Positions 42,375-51,707 of a DNA stretch of 54,869 nt are shown in pieces. Position numbers and translations under genes: made by a program. The stretch is from an uncultured Lachnospiraceae bacterium (GTDB taxonomy: Bacteria; Bacillota; Clostridia; Lachnospirales; Lachnospiraceae): positions 1-54,869 of the forward strand of contig CAKRYY010000019.1 of the NCBI GenBank assembly GCA_934432885.1. The letters run 5' to 3'. The notes under the pieces are model-generated. The model did no database searches and was not told the DNA's origin. It saw nothing but the letters and a program-made list of their open reading frames with translations. Numbering within the stretch: the stretch's first letter is position 1; each line of letters starts with the position of its first letter.

Positions 42375-42945
42375 TCAGCAGGAGCGGCATATAAGGAGGA
42401 TCTGCTTGCAAAGAAGGAAGTCATTGCGGCACATTTGAAAAAACTCATTGTGACAGTCCTTCCGCAAAAAAAAGGCGCAGCGGTTTCTGGACATTGCCTC
42501 TCTGACCAACCAGACCTTCACAAATTTTGTCAGCGGGCAGCTTACCGAAGCGGTTATCATCGGCGTTCTGTGTTTTATAGGAATGCTGATTCTTGGGATT
42601 CCGTATGCCGGTGCGGTCTCTGCGTTTGTGGCCATCACTGCGCTGGTGCCGATTTTTGGCGCATGGATCGGCGGCGGTCTTGGTGCGTTTTTGATTCTGT
42701 TGGCAGAACCCGGCAAGGCTCTGTGGTTCATTCTCTTTCTGCTCGTTTTGCAGCAGGTGGAGGGCAATCTGATTTATCCCAAGGTGGTCGGCAAGGCCGT
42801 TGGACTTCCCGGACTGCTTGTACTGGTGGCTGTTACGATCGGCGGCGAAGTATTCGGCATCTTAGGGATGTTGTTCAGCGTTCCCGTCTGCGCCGTGCTG
42901 TTCAGCCTCTATTTAGAGTTCATGAAGAAAGCACGCACCTTTTAA
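42375..42945 (+). pseudogene. AI-2E family transporter, 5'-truncated and frameshifted
   Basis: The last third of an AI-2E-type membrane transporter is present: SLTNQTFTNFVSGQLTEAVI, then GMLILGIPYAGAVSAFVAIT, VPIFGAWIGGGLGAFLILLA, QQVEGNLIYPKVVGKAVGLP and a final IGGEVFGILGMLFSVPV. The part before it (LAKKEVIAAHLKKLIVTVLPQK) is in another frame. The shift falls at a run of eight A (42466-42473), and removing one A would restore the frame. The first two thirds of the gene are missing. This is a decayed remnant at the right edge of the island. Confidence 0.85.
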
Positions 42946-43093
42946 GTTGTGGTCTATTTAACATACAAGACGATAACTTGATTCGTGGATGCCGGTCTTA
43001 AAAGATATATAAATGACGGCTGATTATAGTCCTTACGACTGTTAAGCATTTCGTTTTTTGGGGTTTTTACTTACACTCTTTTCCCTTCCCCTA

Positions 43094-43123
43094 TTGACAA
43101 ACATATATTCCCAAAACTATAAT
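43094..43123 (+). promoter_or_regulatory. Sigma-A promoter for the GyrI-like gene
   Basis: TTGACA (43094-43099), an 18-base spacer and TATAAT (43118-43123) lie about 95 bases before the start. TGCAAC is repeated just after the -10 (near 43131 and 43146), which may be a regulator site. Confidence 0.75.
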
Positions 43124-43217
43124 ATACGATATGCAACAAATGATTTGCAACGTGTGATTCAACAAAGAATACGACAAACAAATGCAAATTTTCAGGCGCT
43201 GATACAGGAGGACTATG

Positions 43218-43781
43218 ATGAACGTTACTTATGAACAAAAACCAGAAATGACTTTTATTGGATTTTCCACTACCATCCGTGCAGACGAGGGCTATCAGAA
43301 ATGTCCGGAGTTCTGGGATAAGGAGTATTCCAAGAAATATGAGCGGCTCTGGCAGACCATGCAGCCGGAGACACCGATAGAAAAAGCAATTTTGGAAAAT
43401 GGAATCGGTATGTTTGCTATCTGTGAAGAGAAGGAGGGCAGCTTTGCGTATTGGATTGCAGGGCTTTATAAAGGAGGAGAGGTACCGGAGGACTTGGAGC
43501 TTTATACCTTTCCGGAAAGCGATTGGGCGATGTTTTCTGCAAAAGGCGCTCTGCCAGATTCCCTGCAGACATTGAATACAAAAATCTGGCAGGAGTGGTA
43601 TCCGGATAAGAAAAAAGACTTTGCAGGCAATGGTGCTGCTATGCTGGAAGTCTATACACCGGGCGATATGCAGAGCCCTGATTATGAGTGCGGCATCTGG
43701 GTGCCAATTCGCAAACTGGAACAGACAGCCGATGAAACTGCGGAAATTGTAGCAGAAATGATGCTGCAAGGGCTTTTATAA
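43218..43781 (+). CDS. GyrI-like / AraC effector-binding-domain protein
   Basis: The 187-residue protein has the SHS2-type fold pattern of GyrI and Rob/BmrR effector-binding domains: NVTYEQKPEMTFIGFSTTIR, IGMFAICEEKEGSFAYWIAG, WAMFSAKGALPDSLQTLNTK and a C-terminal GDMQSPDYECGIWVPIRKL. There is no DNA-binding domain, so it is a stand-alone small-molecule-binding protein. The ATG at 43218 sits six bases after AGGAGG; 43215 is closer than ideal. A TetR gene follows about 100 bases downstream behind its own promoter. Confidence 0.85.
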   Translation: MNVTYEQKPEMTFIGFSTTIRADEGYQKCPEFWDKEYSKKYERLWQTMQPETPIEKAILENGIGMFAICEEKEGSFAYWIAGLYKGGEVPEDLELYTFPESDWAMFSAKGALPDSLQTLNTKIWQEWYPDKKKDFAGNGAAMLEVYTPGDMQSPDYECGIWVPIRKLEQTADETAEIVAEMMLQGLL

Positions 43782-43807
43782 AAAGAAAATCCTGCCATCG
43801 AAAAGAC

Positions 43808-43837
43808 ATTGACAGAACCTGTCAATAACTTTAAAAT
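43808..43837 (+). promoter_or_regulatory. TetR promoter with overlapping palindromic operator
   Basis: ATTGACAG-AAC-CTGTCAAT (43808-43826) is a perfect inverted repeat with eight-base arms whose left arm contains the -35 box TTGACA. A -10 box TAAAAT lies at 43832-43837, 17 bases on. A repressor bound here would block its own promoter, the typical TetR arrangement. Confidence 0.72.
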
Positions 43838-43879
43838 CAAACTAACGAGCATTAGCTCACTTTCCCGGAGGATGATACG

Positions 43880-44527
43880 ATGAAGCAGGAAGATACAAAG
43901 CAGAAAATCTTGGTCAAGGCATTGGAGCTGTTTTCCATCAAGGGCTATGATGCTGTCAGCGTAGGTGAGATTGCCAAAGCAGTTGGCATCAAAGCGCCGT
44001 CGCTCTACAATCATTTTCCCAGTAAGCAGGCTATCTTCGAAGAAATCGTAGAGGCGACGGCGGCGCAATATGAAAAGGATACGGACAGTATTGATATCCA
44101 CGTACAGAATGTGAAAGCGGATGTTTCGGAGTTTATGGAAATCACGGAGCGGGAGCTTTTTGAAAAAGTACAGTGGATTTTTTCTTATTCTATTCATAAT
44201 GAGACAATCAGCCGCTTCCGCAGGATGATGACGATTGAGCAGTTTCGCTCACCAGAGCTTGCGAAGCTGTATTCGACGCGGTATGTTGACCGGGTGGTTG
44301 CCTACCATGCGGAAATATTCCGAAATCTGATTGCGGCAGGCATCATTGCCGAGCAGGACTCCGATGTACTGGCGCTGATGTATATGGCTCCGGTTGTTAC
44401 ACTCATCGGCATCTGTGACAGGCAGCCGGAAAGGGAGCAGGAGTGTCTTGAAAAGCTGCAGGCGCATGTGCGGCTTTTCTTTTATGCTGTACGCGCCGAC
44501 CATACTGAAGAAGGTGATGCCAAATGA
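43880..44527 (+). CDS. TetR/AcrR-family transcriptional regulator
   Basis: The 215-residue regulator has an N-terminal TetR HTH (KQKILVKALELFSIKGYDAVSV, GEIAKAVGIKAPSLYNHFPS, KQAIFEEIVE) and a helical ligand-binding C-terminal part. It starts at an ATG after CCGGAGG. The palindrome over its promoter suggests autoregulation. The effector and other targets are not evident. The GyrI-like small-molecule-binding protein upstream, on the same strand, is a possible functional partner. Confidence 0.93.
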   Translation: MKQEDTKQKILVKALELFSIKGYDAVSVGEIAKAVGIKAPSLYNHFPSKQAIFEEIVEATAAQYEKDTDSIDIHVQNVKADVSEFMEITERELFEKVQWIFSYSIHNETISRFRRMMTIEQFRSPELAKLYSTRYVDRVVAYHAEIFRNLIAAGIIAEQDSDVLALMYMAPVVTLIGICDRQPEREQECLEKLQAHVRLFFYAVRADHTEEGDAK

Positions 44528-44601
44528 ATGATTGAACTGTAGAAAAAATCTTTTGACATGAAATAACAGCAAATATAACACACAGAAAAAAGGAGAACTT
44601 T

Positions 44602-44640
44602 TTGAAACTTACTATTTTATCACTGGAGCGTGTAGCCTGA
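44602..44640 (+). CDS. Possible 12-residue leader peptide ahead of the RNHCP gene
   Basis: A TTG six bases after AAGGAG starts a frame reading (M)KLTILSLERVA and then TGA. Directly after the stop, CGGGAGG (44642-44648) pairs with CCTCCCG (44674-44680). The combination of a good ribosome binding site, a tiny frame and a following hairpin suggests a regulatory leader. There is no obvious amino-acid bias and no T-run, so the mechanism is unclear and the call is weak. Confidence 0.3.
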   Translation: MKLTILSLERVA

Positions 44641-44715
44641 CCGGGAGGTCTGGCAAAATTATTGCACGCCATTCCTCCCGAAGGATGAAACATAAACACT
44701 TCAGGAGGAAATCAC

Positions 44716-45141
44716 ATGAATCGAGAAAATAAAAGAAAATCATTTGAAAAAGGTTACTACAAAACACATGCCTGCAACGACAGCTTTACCTGTAAGGTTT
44801 GCGGCAGACTCTGCACTCCGGAAAATACTGGAAGCAGCCATCGCAATCATTGTCCCAATTGCCTGTCAAGTCTCCATGTCGATATAGAACCCGGCGACAG
44901 AGAAGCTGACTGCGGCGGAATTATGGAGCCAGTGGCAGTCTGGGTACGAAAAGGCGGAGAATGGGCAATTATTCATCGCTGCAAATGCTGTGGAACGCTT
45001 AGCTCTAACCGTATAGCAGCTGATGATAATCCTATGAAGCTTATGAGCATTGCAATGAAGCCTTTATGTGCACCACCGTTTCCTTTGGAACGTATTGAAG
45101 AAATGACGGCGTTGATGGGCGGCGAAGGAAGTCTGAAATAG
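44716..45141 (+). CDS. RNHCP-domain protein
   Basis: The 141-residue protein contains the motif that names the family, here HRNHCPNCL near residue 50, together with CKVCGRLC and a later CKCCG (about 92-97). These supply several zinc-ligand cysteines. The family is widespread and small; its biochemical role is unknown to me. An AGGAGG site precedes the ATG by eight bases. Confidence 0.9.
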   Translation: MNRENKRKSFEKGYYKTHACNDSFTCKVCGRLCTPENTGSSHRNHCPNCLSSLHVDIEPGDREADCGGIMEPVAVWVRKGGEWAIIHRCKCCGTLSSNRIAADDNPMKLMSIAMKPLCAPPFPLERIEEMTALMGGEGSLK

Positions 45142-45162
45142 GAAAACGGAGGAATGGAGAAT

Positions 45163-45924
45163 ATGAAAGCAATGGCAAGCGATTGGTATCGGAAAATCTG
45201 GACACTGGATATTCAGAATCAGTCATGGGTAGAAGACACAAAACGGCAGGTAACCTTTTTAATCGATGAATTGAAGCTGCAGGGAGGAGAGAAAATCCTT
45301 GACCTTGCCTGTGGCTTTGGACGTCATTCACTGGAGCTGGCAAGACGCGGTTTTGCCGTAACAGGAGTAGACATTACGCCGGATTACATACAATACGCAA
45401 GGGAGCAGGCCAAAAGCGAAGGATTGAATGCACGCTTTTTGTGTGCAGACATCCGGGAAGTCGGATTCGAGAGAGAATTTGACCTTGTGTTAAATATGGC
45501 AGACGGCGCGGTAGGCTATCTTGAAAATGATGCCGAAAACAGAAAAATTTTTGCTGTCGTTTCCAAAGCGCTGAAACCGGGTGGACGGCACTTTATGGAT
45601 ATTATGAACGGCAGCTATGCAGAGAAGCACTTTCCGTGCAAGCTGTGGGACGCAGGGGAAATGGGTCTGACATTATCAAATTTTGAATGGGATGACAAAA
45701 CAAGAACCCTGATTTATGGTCAGCTTGATTTTGAATATGGAAAGGCTCTTAAAAAACCTGAAATGACAGAGGGGAATCCCATCCGGTTATATACGCTTAC
45801 TGAAATAGCGGAAATAATGTCTTCTGTCGGGATGAAGGTAATAAACAGCTACGCAGATTTTACCGGGAAACCATCCTCAGATAAGGATATACAGTTAATG
45901 GTTTATTCTCAAAAAATGCTGTAA
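45163..45924 (+). CDS. Class I SAM-dependent methyltransferase
   Basis: The 253-residue enzyme has the Rossmann-type SAM-binding motif ILDLACGFGRHSLELARRGF (about 45-64), followed by VTGVDITPDYI and FDLVLNMADGAVGYL. The substrate is not evident. The ATG at 45163 lies ten bases from CGGAGG and is better spaced than 45154. It precedes the sulfur amino-acid operon. A methyltransferase called ubiG precedes mccB-mccA in Clostridium acetobutylicum, so a link is possible, but here a separate promoter intervenes. Confidence 0.85.
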   Translation: MKAMASDWYRKIWTLDIQNQSWVEDTKRQVTFLIDELKLQGGEKILDLACGFGRHSLELARRGFAVTGVDITPDYIQYAREQAKSEGLNARFLCADIREVGFEREFDLVLNMADGAVGYLENDAENRKIFAVVSKALKPGGRHFMDIMNGSYAEKHFPCKLWDAGEMGLTLSNFEWDDKTRTLIYGQLDFEYGKALKKPEMTEGNPIRLYTLTEIAEIMSSVGMKVINSYADFTGKPSSDKDIQLMVYSQKML

Positions 45925-45955
45925 TTATTTTCTATAAAAATTTCCATAAAACCTA

Positions 45956-45984
45956 TTGACAAAGTATGAATTATACATTATCAT
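45956..45984 (+). promoter_or_regulatory. Sigma-A promoter of the sulfur amino-acid operon leader
   Basis: TTGACA (45956-45961), a 17-base spacer and TATCAT (45979-45984) are present. A perfect inverted repeat AGTATGA (45963-45969) and TCATACT (45981-45987) covers the spacer and the -10 box, a possible repressor site. The promoter fires into the Met/Cys-rich leader frame 43 bases downstream. Confidence 0.75.
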
Positions 45985-46026
45985 ACTAAACATACCAAGA
46001 CACTATGAAATGAAAGGAGAAGCATC

Positions 46027-46155
46027 ATGAAAAACACAGCAATCAAAAATGCAGAACGCAAAATGATGATGATGGAGATGTGCTGTTGCTTAATGCCGAT
46101 GTGCAAAGAGCAATTTATTTTTCATGCGTGTTGTCTCTGTCAGATTACCGGATAA
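46027..46155 (+). CDS. Met/Cys-rich leader peptide (candidate attenuator uORF)
   Basis: This is a 42-codon frame with an ideal ribosome binding site (AAAGGAGA, seven bases before ATG). It contains eight Met and seven Cys: four Met in a row at 13-16 then E-M-C-C-C-L-M-P-M-C (17-26), and C-C-L-C at 35-38. It ends 44 bases before a strong terminator. The operon behind it encodes Met/Cys interconverting enzymes and a methionine transporter. The known logic of amino-acid leader peptides therefore applies: ribosome stalling at Met or Cys codons would favour read-through. An alternative is a metal-binding microprotein. No SAM riboswitch or T-box was found in the leader. Confidence 0.7.
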   Translation: MKNTAIKNAERKMMMMEMCCCLMPMCKEQFIFHACCLCQITG

Positions 46156-46199
46156 AAGATTAAGATAAAATAAAACCGGAAAAGATGGAAATTTGGAAG

Positions 46200-46233
46200 C
46201 AGACGCTCGTATGAAATGAGCGTCTGTTTTTTT
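46200..46233 (+). terminator. Intrinsic terminator in the Met/Cys operon leader (attenuator)
   Basis: CAGACGCTC (46200-46208) pairs perfectly with GAGCGTCTG (46218-46226), with a nine-base loop, followed by seven T (46227-46233). It lies between the leader peptide and the first enzyme gene of the operon, so it must be bypassed for expression unless another promoter exists downstream. Confidence 0.88.
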
Positions 46234-46270
46234 ATTTCATAGAAAGGAACTTTCTATGAAATAAAAAAAC
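46226..46270. repeat. Perfect 21-base-pair inverted repeat abutting the terminator
   Basis: The arms at 46226-46246 and 46250-46270 are exact reverse complements with a three-base centre (GAA). The left arm begins with the last G of the terminator stem and its T-run, so the T-run is itself half of a longer hairpin. The arm word CTATGAAAT also occurs near the leader's ribosome binding site (about 46003-46011) and, as GTATGAAAT, in the terminator loop. Confidence 0.85.
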
Positions 46271-46275
46271 AGCTC

Positions 46276-46336
46276 GCGGAGATGAAACTTGCCTTACAGG
46301 CACCGCTCACGCGCAGAGAGTTTGTAAGCAAACTCT
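46276..46336. repeat. Small hairpins before the first operon gene
   Basis: GCGG (46276-46279) pairs with CCGC (46303-46306) around TGCC/GGCA. AGAGTTTG (46317-46324) pairs with CAAACTCT (46329-46336) around the loop TAAG. The same loop style appears in the leader elements at 13.7 and 54.7 kb (GCAAAC, GTCTGC-GTAA-GCAGAC), suggesting one repeat family. Confidence 0.45.
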
Positions 46337-46348
46337 ATTTCAAAATAA

Positions 46349-48464
<2,116 letters not shown>

Positions 48465-48468
48465 GCAG

Positions 48469-49503
48469 GTGGATGGACAAAGGGAAATTTTCAGACTGTC
48501 ACATGTAACAAAGATATTTCAGGGAAAAGAGCGGGAAGTCAAGGCAGTAGATGATGTGAGCTTTTCCATCAGGGAAGGAGAAATCTTTGGCATCATAGGA
48601 ATGAGCGGAGCGGGAAAGAGCACGCTGGTACGGACCTTGAATCGGCTGGAGGAAATTTCAGACGGAAAGATTTTCTTTGATGGAATGGAGCTTGGCAGTC
48701 TGCCAGAGCGTAAGCTGCGTCAGGTCAGACAGTCAATTGGCATGATTTTTCAGAGCTTTAACCTTGTTACCCAGAAAACAGTGCTTGATAATGTCATTTC
48801 TCCAATGCGGATTGCGGGAACGCCGCGAAAGGAACGCAGGGAACGTGCCAGAAAAATGCTGGAGGTCGTTGGACTTCTGGAAAAGGAGAATGCTTATCCG
48901 GCGCAGCTTTCAGGAGGGCAGAGGCAGAGAGTGGCGATTGCCAGGGCACTGGCGATGAATCCGCGCGTACTGCTCTGCGATGAGGCAACCAGTGCGCTTG
49001 ACCCGAAGATTACCGATGAAATCCTGAATCTGCTCAAGGAAATCAACAAAACGCTCAATCTGACAATCATACTGATTACGCATGAGATGGCTGTGGTTGA
49101 AAAAATCTGTGACAGGGTTGCAATTATTGAAAAGGGCAGGCTGGAAGAGCTGGGAGAGGTTACGGAAATTTTTGCAAATCCAAAGAGCGAAGCGGCAAAG
49201 CATCTGGTGCTGCCGGGACGGCAGGAATGGAACCCCTTTGAAATGACGGATAAACCATGTATCAGAATTTTATTTGATGGCAGGGCAGCAGGAGATCCGT
49301 TGATTGCCAATCTGGTAAAGAAAACAGGGGAGACAGTCAATATCCTCTGTGCGAACACCAAGACGGTGGGCGGCGTTGGCTTCGGGCAGATGATTGTAGA
49401 GCTGCCGAAGGAAAAGGCTGCGATAGATAGGATTACAGCATTTTTAAAGGAAAATAATGTACGGTTTCATGAAATCACGAAGGAGGAGGCGACAGAATTA
49501 TGA
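48469..49503 (+). CDS. metN: Methionine ABC transporter ATP-binding protein
   Basis: The 344-residue ATPase has Walker A GMSGAGKSTLVRTLNRLE, Q-loop IFQSFNLV, signature LSGGQRQRVAIARAL, Walker B LLCDEATSALDP and switch ILITHEMAV. A C-terminal NIL domain (about 265-344, RILFDGRAAGDPLIANLVKK) binds methionine to inhibit transport in this family. It starts at a GTG (48469) behind AGGAGGAG. Its stop overlaps the start of metI (ATGA). Confidence 0.95.
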   Translation: MDGQREIFRLSHVTKIFQGKEREVKAVDDVSFSIREGEIFGIIGMSGAGKSTLVRTLNRLEEISDGKIFFDGMELGSLPERKLRQVRQSIGMIFQSFNLVTQKTVLDNVISPMRIAGTPRKERRERARKMLEVVGLLEKENAYPAQLSGGQRQRVAIARALAMNPRVLLCDEATSALDPKITDEILNLLKEINKTLNLTIILITHEMAVVEKICDRVAIIEKGRLEELGEVTEIFANPKSEAAKHLVLPGRQEWNPFEMTDKPCIRILFDGRAAGDPLIANLVKKTGETVNILCANTKTVGGVGFGQMIVELPKEKAAIDRITAFLKENNVRFHEITKEEATEL

Positions 49504-50150
49504 CAGGAGATCTTTGGAGCATGATTGGCATGGGCGTTTTGGAAACACTTCAGATGACAGTGCTGTCAGCGATATTTTCCTATCTGGCAGGGCTTCCGCT
49601 TGGTATCATTCTGGCAGTAACAAAGCGCGGCAGCATCCTTGAAAACAGGACGGTAAATACCATTCTTGGCATACTTGTCAATATATTCCGTTCGATTCCG
49701 TTTTTGATTCTGCTGGTGGTGCTGATTCCGGTAACCAGATTTCTAACCGGCTCGTCGATTGGAACGACGGCAACGATTGTACCGCTGACGGTTGGCGCAA
49801 TCCCGATTGTTGCCCGCATGGTAGAGTCCTCACTCTCAGAGGTGGACGGAGGCATCATTGAAGCAGCAAAATCAATGGGCGCTTCGCCCCTGCAGGTAAT
49901 CTGGCAGTTCATTTTGCCGGAGGCAGTTCCGTCACTGCTGCTTGGAGCCGCAATCAATCTGGCGACGATTCTTGGATATTCCGCAATGGCAGGCTGTATC
50001 GGCGGCGGAGGGCTGGGAGCAATCGCTTTGAACTATGGCTATTACAGATACCAGTCGGAGATTCTTTTCCTTACGGTCATCATACTGATTGTGATCGTAC
50101 AGATATTTCAGGAATCGGGCATCTGGCTTTCGGCAAGAAAGCGGCATTAA
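49500..50150 (+). CDS. metI: Methionine ABC transporter permease
   Basis: The 216-residue membrane protein has five or so hydrophobic segments and the MetI pattern: ETLQMTVLSAIFSYLAGLPL, NIFRSIPFLILLVVLIPVTR and the coupling EAA-like loop GGIIEAAKSMGASPLQVIWQ. The end is AAINLATILGYSAMAGCIGGGGLG. It is translationally coupled to metN. Two copies form the transport channel. Confidence 0.95.
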   Translation: MTGDLWSMIGMGVLETLQMTVLSAIFSYLAGLPLGIILAVTKRGSILENRTVNTILGILVNIFRSIPFLILLVVLIPVTRFLTGSSIGTTATIVPLTVGAIPIVARMVESSLSEVDGGIIEAAKSMGASPLQVIWQFILPEAVPSLLLGAAINLATILGYSAMAGCIGGGGLGAIALNYGYYRYQSEILFLTVIILIVIVQIFQESGIWLSARKRH

Positions 50151-50221
50151 AAAATCTGCCGGATGGATTTATATATAGAAGAAACAGGCAAAAATAAAAC
50201 AACATAAAAAGGAGGAACATT

Positions 50222-51040
50222 ATGAAAAGATTAACAGGGGTAGTTTTAGGCGCAATTTTACTGGGAAGCCTGCTTACAGGCTGCGGAGCAGACGGCAAGG
50301 AGACCGCACAGGGCGAAACGCTTCGGGTCGGGGCAAGCATTACACCACATTCGGAAATTTTAGAGCAGGCAAAGCCGATTCTGGCAAAAGAGGGCATCAC
50401 ACTGGAGATTGTACAGATTGAAGACGTTGTGACGCCGAATACCGGACTGGTAGAGGGAAGTCTGGATGCGAACTTTTTCCAGCACCAGCCTTATCTGGAT
50501 GATTTCAATGCGGAAAATAATACGGATTTGGTCTCTGCCGGAAGTGTGCATTATGAGCCGTTTGGAATCTATGCAGGGAAAACAGGGAGCCTCTCAGAGC
50601 TTGGAGATCAGGCAGTCGTAGCGGTGCCGAACAATACGACAAATGAGGCGAGAGCGCTGCTTTTATTGCAGCAGGAGGGCTTGATTCGCTTAAAGGATGG
50701 TGTGGACATCAAGGCGACCATTCAGGATATTGTGGAGAATGAAAAGAACCTTACCTTTAAGGAAATTGCACCCGAGCAGCTTACCAAAGCACTGCCGGAT
50801 GTGGACATTGCAGTTATCAATGGAAACTACGCAATCGAAGGTGGACTTAAGGTAAAGGATGCGCTTGCGGTAGAATCCGACCAGTCGGTTGCGGCAAAGA
50901 CGTATGCCAATATCGTAGCTGTCCGGAAAGAGGATGCGGATAAGGAATCCATAAAGAAGCTGGTGGAGGTGCTCCAGAGCAAGGAAATCCAGAAATACAT
51001 AGAGGACACCTACGAGGGTGCGGTAATTCCGATTCATTAA
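50222..51040 (+). CDS. metQ: Methionine-binding lipoprotein (NlpA/MetQ family)
   Basis: The 272-residue lipoprotein has signal MKRLTGVVLGAILLGSLLTG followed by the lipobox cysteine C21. The mature protein has TLRVGASITPHSEILEQAKP, the ligand region GSLDANFFQHQPYLDDFNAE, VAVPNNTTNEARALLLLQQE and VAVRKEDADKESIKKLVEVL, all typical of MetQ. It follows AAGGAGG, 71 bases after metI. It delivers methionine to MetNI on the outer face of the membrane. Confidence 0.95.
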   Translation: MKRLTGVVLGAILLGSLLTGCGADGKETAQGETLRVGASITPHSEILEQAKPILAKEGITLEIVQIEDVVTPNTGLVEGSLDANFFQHQPYLDDFNAENNTDLVSAGSVHYEPFGIYAGKTGSLSELGDQAVVAVPNNTTNEARALLLLQQEGLIRLKDGVDIKATIQDIVENEKNLTFKEIAPEQLTKALPDVDIAVINGNYAIEGGLKVKDALAVESDQSVAAKTYANIVAVRKEDADKESIKKLVEVLQSKEIQKYIEDTYEGAVIPIH

Positions 51041-51119
51041 AGAAAGCAGAAGGTTCTGCGATGGAACTGTAAATAGAGCTGTAACACGATAAATTCAAAA
51101 AGAAAAGGAGAAAAAGAAG

Positions 51120-51674
51120 ATGGCAAGAGTAACATTTACAAACGAACAGAAGGCAACAGGAAAGGAATTGGAGGCATATCTGGAGCTGAAAAACAAAGGC
51201 AAGCTGACAAATATGAAGGAAGCGCTCCTGCTGGATTATGCAACCTACGACGCTTACATGGGCTGGTATACCTCATGGAACAGACTGGTAGAGGTGATTG
51301 GAGAGCGGGCGGCAACCGTCTATGCACACTCCATTTCCACGACCAACAGCTGCCAATTATGCTCCCTGTTCTTTATCAGCGATTTAAAGGCGCTGGGCAT
51401 TGAACCGTCTGAATTCCAGCCGACAGGAACAGAGGCGCTGCTTGCACAGCTCGGTGAACAGATTGTAAAGGACCCTACCGCAGTATCAGACGAATTGTTT
51501 GCACAGCTTAAGGAGATTTACAGTGATGAGGAGATTGTCGTAATCGTAGGCTTTGCCGGACAGATGATTGCAACCAATAACTTCAACTCTGTTTTAAAGA
51601 TTGATGTGGATAAGAGACTTCTGCCGATTAAGGAGGAGTTCAAACCGGCAACCTGGAGAGAAAATATTCAGTAA
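51120..51674 (+). CDS. Carboxymuconolactone-decarboxylase/AhpD-like protein
   Basis: The 184-residue helical protein carries a CxxC pair in TTNSCQLCSLFFISDLK, the redox motif of AhpD-like alkyl-hydroperoxidases of the CMD superfamily. The later IYSDEEIVVIVGFAGQMIAT also fits that fold. The substrate is unknown. It lies 79 bases after metQ with an AAAAGGAG site and no terminator between, so it may belong to the sulfur operon transcript. Confidence 0.75.
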   Translation: MARVTFTNEQKATGKELEAYLELKNKGKLTNMKEALLLDYATYDAYMGWYTSWNRLVEVIGERAATVYAHSISTTNSCQLCSLFFISDLKALGIEPSEFQPTGTEALLAQLGEQIVKDPTAVSDELFAQLKEIYSDEEIVVIVGFAGQMIATNNFNSVLKIDVDKRLLPIKEEFKPATWRENIQ

Positions 51675-51707
51675 ATAAGAAGCAAAGAGCAAAGGAGAGC
51701 AGGCGTT

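Noticed and set aside
42435..43001. A 188-codon frame overlapping the AI-2E remnant
   Set aside because: Past the first few residues its translation is low in hydrophobic residues and unlike any family, while the alternate frame gives a clear transporter C-terminus.
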